A stretch of 33,861 bases of DNA from the NCBI GenBank assembly GCA_037447655.1, contig JBBHKE010002927.1:15001-48861 (forward strand), in the 5' to 3' direction. The DNA is from Zygnema cylindricum. Lineage: Eukaryota; Streptophyta; Zygnematophyceae; Zygnematales; Zygnemataceae. The position numbers and the translations under genes were made by a program. Below are positions 30,065 through 33,861 of this stretch, in pieces. Each line of letters opens with the position of its first letter. Within the stretch, counting starts at the first letter, position 1. The notes below the pieces were generated by a model. That model was not told the DNA's origin. It ran no database searches and was given only the letters and a program-made list of their open reading frames with translations.

Positions 30065-30691
30065 CTATACTAAGACTTTTAGATCTACCGAACGAACTAG
30101 ATCTGTAGTAACTACTCTCCTTTCTCCATACTCTATTTCTACAGTTAGTATCTTTCTTAGCTTGATAAAGAGGTGCCTGTTGCGACACATATGCATGGAT
30201 GCACGTGAATCGATGATCCATCCTTCTTGTGGAGCTTCCCAAATAACTCCAAGAGCAAACTTGTGTCTCCAAGGGATCTCGTTCTCCTCCAGATTTTTGT
30301 CAAGAAGGAGCTCCCTTTCCTCCTCCCTAGAAGACCTGTCCTCCTCGGTCTCTCCTTTCACTTGTGTGACCACAAGTGCATTCTTCTTCCCTCTGGAAGA
30401 ACCCCCTCCACTGTTCTCTTGGAGCCTTAGCTTTGACAAGTTGGTACAATCTGCCATGAAGTGTCCCGACTTTTTGCAAAAATGATAAAGACCTTTTGGG
30501 GGCCTCGGTCCACTAGGCTGATCTCTCTCTCCTTTGAAGATGTTATACTGCTTCCTTGATTCCTTCGTCCACCGGTCTGTTCTGGCAGCTAGAGATTGAA
30601 TGCTTTTACCTCCTCTCCGAATCTCAACAGTGTTCTCCTGTACAAGTATCATCTGGACACTTGTATTCCACCTCCAAGATTTGTAATCCAT
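30065..30691 (-). pseudogene. Copia-2 gag C-terminus and protease remnant
   Basis: An open frame of 208 codons. The nucleocapsid zinc knuckle is Tyr-His-Phe-Cys-Lys-Lys-Ser-Gly-His-Phe-Met-Ala-Asp-Cys; its first Cys is Tyr, so zinc binding is impaired. An acidic and Arg-rich linker follows, then the protease site Trp-Ile-Ile-Asp-Ser-Arg-Ala-Ser (Asp-Ser-Arg at 30211-30203), again Arg where Gly is essential. In the intact element this part packages RNA and cleaves the polyprotein. Confidence 0.9.
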
Positions 30692-31346
30692 TTCCTACAC
30701 TCGGCTGCAACGCTATGTTTTCATACTGATTAGGCAACTTCATGATGAGGGTGTTGAATTTCATCTTTATTATACCTGTCCAGTCGGCACTCTCTATCTC
30801 CATATACAAACAAGAGAGATCATTACAGTAGTATAACATTTTCCCCCCTTTGTAAGTATAATCCCCTAACCATTGCTCGGCCAACTGGAGGTGTTTAATG
30901 GTACCAGCTCTATAGATCTCCACTAAAGTCACCCACAACTCCTCGGCCTTTAGAATGTGAAGATGGGAGGTTGCCAAAGCTTAAGTAAGATGCCTCTGAA
31001 TGAAATGCCTAGTATCCATGTTTGTGTATTCACACATTTGAATATCGTTTTCCTTTGTCTTCACGGCCGCCGCTCCGAGTGCCGTGGCGATACGAGTAAG
31101 AGGTGTCTCCTTCCCTTTCCCTTTTTTGGACACATTGCTGTCCCCATCGTGTGCCTCCTCCGTTGGAGCAGATGATACTGCAGGAAACCTCACTCTAAAA
31201 AACCTTGGTGGAGTTCCTTGAGGTGGACGTTTCACTTGTCCATTAACAATACCCCAGTATCGTTTTTCACACAAAGCCCCTATCATTATGGCTTCCCAAT
31301 AAACAAACCCAGATTTGTTGAAGTTGGAGAGGGTGGGCTCATAACT
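30624..31346 (-). pseudogene. Copia-2 gag N-terminal and central part
   Basis: The primer-binding site itself contains ATG (AGTTATGAGCC), which opens Met-Ser-Pro-Pro-Ser. After one frameshift near 31311 the frame continues Phe-Val-Tyr-Trp-Glu-Ala-Ile and Leu-Cys-Glu-Lys-Arg-Tyr-Trp-Gly-Ile-Val-Asn-Gly, the conserved copia gag start. An alternative ATG lies in the LTR at about 31369. The second frame (30977-30624) has the Ala-Glu-Glu-Leu-Trp-Val-Thr-Leu block and Leu-Pro-Asn-Gln-Tyr, typical of UBN2-type gag. A stop near 30983 and further shifts separate the parts. Confidence 0.85.
31332..31346 (-). other. Copia-2 primer-binding site (half-tRNA type)
   Basis: On the minus strand AGTTATGAGCCCACC lies directly after the 5' LTR. 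It complements the initiator tRNA-Met anticodon stem-loop (GGGCUCAUAAC or GGGCCCAUAAC type), not the tRNA 3' end. Confidence 0.8.
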
Positions 31347-32332
31347 TGTAATTTTCTATCCCCCATTGGACTACAAAATTCGGAAAGCCTTTAGGGAGTT
31401 TTTGATTGACCCACTTTCAACTAAGACCTGTGCTACCCAAGCACGTAAATAGACAATCTGACTACACCACCTGCAGTTTGGACTTCCTGTGAGTCCGCAG
31501 CAAAAAAAATCACAGAAACGCCCAACAAGGCGATTAATTATCAAGATGCCAATATTTATACAAGCTCATTTGGAGAGAGGCAGCAACCTCCTCAATTTTT
31601 AAGTCCTAAACCCCTCTCAGAACCCCTATTTATTAACGTACAAACAAATCAAAAGACTGTACAGTATAGGAAGGTACTATGGCTGATGTCCTTTCTATAC
31701 GGCGTGTGTACGATAAGGCCATAGACTGGACGTCTATCTCTATCTGACTTGTCTGCATGCTCCTTGAGATTCCCGCTTTCAAATTCTATCTTGCTAAGTG
31801 GCGCAAGGTCATGTCACGCCAAAAAACTACCAAAACGGCTATTTTTGGATCACGGTGATTATGTGAACCGTCAGATCCAAACTGAATTTTAATATTAGCC
31901 GTTAAAACAAATGTCAGCTACATTTGTTTCGTGCGGGTTTTTGTTCGCACTATATTCCAACTAGTCTCTATGTTCTTCATCTCTAATTGCGTTAATTGGA
32001 ACAAAGTTCTTTGGCAATGTTTAAATATCAATTAAACCCTATGTAGTCTAACGAACTCTTACGACTGACCGGTTAAAGTTGACGGCTACGCCTCGCTCTG
32101 ATGGTCGGAGGTTCGAGTCCTACCGGACTCTACCTTTTTGTTAATAGTGACTTATGTCACTCTTTAGTCTTGCCTATGGAGCTATGGCTTCCATGGCTCC
32201 ACCAGTCTCTCTTTCCTTCAATGACTACAGCAAATCTAGGGGCCAGAGAGAGAGGGTAGAGGCAGGCTGCCTACGCTTTTACTTAATCTATTCAGACCGA
32301 GAAAATACTCTCTAAATCTAGTGATTTCAATA
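31347..32332 (-). repeat. Copia-2 5' LTR
   Basis: Read on the minus strand it runs TATTGAAATC...AAAATTACA; the first dinucleotide TG is mutated to TA. A TAATAAATAG TATA-like box is at 31627-31636. A perfect B-box word GGTTCGAGTCC (32110-32120) and a T5 run (32135-32139) lie on the plus strand. Confidence 0.9.
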
Positions 32333-32337
32333 GAACA

Positions 32338-32632
32338 CATGTTCCCAAAAAAGCCATATGGCTTTGATCCCTTCTCGCAAACCTTCGGTTTCCTTTATCC
32401 CCCAACTAGAATCTTTTATGACTCTCACAGAGCCCTCACTCCAATGAGTAATCTAGTACATCATCGAAGGAACAAACATATCAACATTTAGTTCCATTTT
32501 ACTCGAGAGGCCATTGCGACTAGCACACTCAACTTTCAATTCTGCCACACTTCTCTCCAATTAGTTGATTTCCTCACCAAAGGCTTTCATCGACCTCAGT
32601 TTGACCTTCACAAAACTTCAATCGGATTTTAA
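32338..32632 (+). pseudogene. Copia-1 RNase H C-terminal part
   Basis: This continues the domain cut at 24639. Phe-Tyr-Asp-Ser-His-Arg-Ala-Leu is the remnant of the Tyr-Cys-Asp-Asn-Gln-Ser-Ala box near 32410. Arg-Asn-Lys-His-Ile-Asn-Ile near 32466-32490 matches the usual Thr-Lys-His-Ile-Asp-Ile, then a stop. Phe-His-Phe-Thr-Arg-Glu-Ala and Val-Asp-Phe-Leu-Thr-Lys-Gly-Phe-His-Arg-Pro complete the copia C-terminus, ending at a TAA near 32630. Confidence 0.88.
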
Positions 32633-32640
32633 TTTTAACA

Positions 32641-32651
32641 AAGAGTAGGGG
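32641..32651 (+). other. Copia-1 polypurine tract
   Basis: AAGAGTAGGGG lies directly before the TG of the 3' LTR. Confidence 0.75.
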
Positions 32652-33059
32652 TGTAAGGAGATCAAGCTTTGATAGAAGTAATCTACGTTTATAAAACCGA
32701 GTTGTTTTAGAATATCAGAATCTAGAATTTTAGAGGGTTTTAGTATCTAGGATTTCAATATTCTGTCGGCTAGTGTTCCTATCATGTTTGACCTATCTTT
32801 TTCTGCGTACCTCTTGTGCGATCAGCATACAATCCGGTTAAAAATCTTTTTATAAATCTTGGCCGAATCCTTTGAGTGAATGGTCAAGTGACCCTTCGAT
32901 TTAGGAAAGTTACATCATTTTCGAGAGGTCACTCTCGGTTGTGTTCTCCCTTTCCTATTTAAATCCTGTTACATTTTTCTATTTTTATCAATTTAAAAAC
33001 TTATATCTCAGGTTGTCTTTTTTTCCACTTTATTTTATGCCATGGCTTCTAATCTAATA
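32652..33059 (+). repeat. Copia-1 3' LTR
   Basis: It starts TGTAAGGAGATC and matches the 5' LTR through the TATA box (32956-32963) to ATGGCTTCTAATCTAATA, so the gag start codon is also present here. It has one copy of the segment that is triplicated in the 5' LTR. Confidence 0.85.
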
Positions 33060-33359
33060 ATTTTAAATATCTAGTTTTTTGTGATATTGTGAGGGTCGTA
33101 CTGACTTTTGACAACGTCGATGTCACCAATTTTAGAACTTTGTGCCATGGCTCCTCAATTATATTTTTTCATTTCTAACTCAACCACTCAAAAATTACGC
33201 CCAAAGATAGTCAATTAAATAAAATTTTAGAGTTGTTTTATTTTACAAGACATAAAATGCCCGTTACACAGGCAAGGTTCGTGTTGTGTGCGTTTATGCT
33301 TGTACGAAGTTTTTATATACTGATATTTGGGATCAACTACAGGTGGGTCTTTTGATGAA
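33060..33359. other. Copia-1 right flank with an inverted family L-like piece
   Basis: Minus-strand reading of 33150-33100 gives GCCATGGCACAAAG and GGTGACATCGACGTTGTC, matching GCCATGGCGAAAAT and GTGACACCGATGTTGTA at 15734-15773 (and 9168-9205). 33070-33091 nearly repeats 19761-19783, just outside the two LTRs. No gene is recognised. Confidence 0.5.
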
Positions 33360-33734
33360 GTATACGAATGTGAATAATATGTGGGAATAAGATCAATAAA
33401 GTGTTTTGATTTAAAGCACAAATTTAGACAGTTTTAGACAATTTTAAACGGACATAATGCCCCATGTGAGATGCCATTTTGTGCAAACAAATATGTTTTG
33501 AAGTTCATAATCATATTTAGTCTACTTCACAACATAAATAAAGAAGTTGAGATAAAATGGATTTATTGATGACTGAGTGTCACCTTTGTAACAACGTTTA
33601 ATGGCGTGTTGCTCTAGCAATGACAACTGACTAAATATACTTAACTAACCCGCATATATATATGTGTAAAATTTGTGCTTTAAATCAAAACACTTTATTG
33701 ATCTTATTCCCACATATTATTCACATTCGTATAC
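33360..33734. repeat. Perfect 66-bp inverted repeat around a 243-bp centre
   Basis: 33360-33425 and 33669-33734 are exact reverse complements (starting GTATACGAATGTG). The right arm ends exactly at the LTR start 33735. The centre (33426-33668) is AT-rich and unassigned. Confidence 0.93.
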
Positions 33735-33861
33735 TGTTGATATTTGGGTATTTTCTAGGTCTTTATTAGATAGAAAAGAGTAGAGGCAGTCTGCCCCTGA
33801 CTCCCTTCTCCAAGCCCCCACACTTGTCGTAGTCACTGAAGGCTGGAAAGGGAGCTAGAGC
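33735..33861 (+). mobile_element. LTR start of the same family as 28148-29390, cut by the window end
   Basis: TGTTGATATTTGGGTATTTT and the following bases align with 28148-28278 almost to the window end. The rest of the element is outside. Confidence 0.85.

Larger units (their letters stand above)
24640..32332 (-). mobile_element. Copia-2: Ty1/copia retrotransposon inserted in copia-1
   Basis: Near-equal LTRs (24640-25624 and 31347-32332) frame a minus-strand internal region with gag, protease, integrase, reverse transcriptase and RNase H in copia order. Flanks are CAACA (24635-24639) and GAACA (32333-32337), a 5-bp target duplication with one mismatch. The polypurine tract and half-tRNA primer-binding site are in the expected places. 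A 1243-bp solo LTR (28148-29390) interrupts the integrase. Several frames remain open over 115-208 codons, so it is less decayed than copia-1, but catalytic residues are lost in protease, integrase and reverse transcriptase. Confidence 0.93.
19782..33059 (+). mobile_element. Copia-1: Ty1/copia retrotransposon, split by copia-2
   Basis: LTRs at 19782-20344 and 32652-33059 frame an internal region with copia order: gag, protease, integrase, reverse transcriptase, RNase H. The internal region stops at 24639 inside RNase H and resumes at 32338 in the same domain, because copia-2 (24640-32332) is inserted there. Without copia-2 the element would be about 5.6 kb, normal for copia. Every coding segment carries stops, frameshifts or duplications, so it is a dead, old copy. 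It is older than copia-2 and the 28148 LTR, which lie inside it. Confidence 0.9.

Noticed and set aside
32067-32140. A tRNA gene in the copia-2 LTR
   Set aside because: The B box is good, but the acceptor stem does not pair, one T-stem pair is broken and no A box fits. Kept only as a tRNA-like relic.
33227-33421. 64-codon minus-strand frame
   Set aside because: Overlaps the 66-bp inverted repeat arm, short, no recognisable domain.

Overview
The window is eukaryotic, non-genic, AT-rich DNA. I found no host protein gene, rRNA or intact tRNA gene. Almost everything recognisable is transposable-element debris: Ty1/copia LTR retrotransposons, a 5'-truncated LINE, short terminal-inverted-repeat elements (MITEs), simple repeats, and one family of long non-coding LTR-like repeats (called family L here). 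The element types suit a plant or streptophyte-alga genome, but nothing in the sequence fixes the species.

Left part (about 1-16.2 kb). Degraded copies of family L lie mostly on the minus strand (about 1.7-4.9, 8.7-10.5, 13.2-14.2 and 14.7-16.2 kb). Two copies carry the start of a copia-like gag next to a primer-binding site (3999-4013 and about 10376-10391), so family L is probably the long, mostly non-coding LTR of a copia relative. MITEs with CACCGCGAAT termini are inserted in it at TA (3237-3776 and 13425-13642). A LINE 3' end with the only long uninterrupted reading frame (4916-5719) sits at 4.9-6.0 kb. A putative solo LTR occupies 10536-11596. Purine or GGGA tracts lie at 1.54-1.70, 4.30, 11.65 and 12.96-13.2 kb, and a (TA)n tract at 14.4 kb.

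Middle (16.2-19.8 kb). Mostly unassigned, with two short family L fragments in the opposite orientation (17.4 and 19.4 kb).

Right part (19.8-33.1 kb). A nested stack. Copia-1 (plus strand, LTRs 19782-20344 and 32652-33059) was split inside its RNase H region by copia-2 (minus strand, 24640-32332, 985/986-bp LTRs). Copia-2 was then split inside its integrase by a 1243-bp solo LTR of a related family (28148-29390), flanked by a perfect 5-bp duplication TATTC. Another LTR of that family starts at 33735 and runs off the end, directly beside a perfect 66-bp inverted repeat (33360-33425 / 33669-33734). All coding parts of copia-1 and copia-2 are broken by stops, frameshifts, duplications and lost catalytic residues.

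The most interesting biology is in the copia elements. Copia-1, copia-2 and family L all have a primer-binding site complementary to the anticodon stem-loop of initiator tRNA-Met (half-tRNA priming), and gag begins inside the LTR or inside that site. The copia-2 and solo-LTR families also carry antisense tRNA-like T-arm/B-box sequences.
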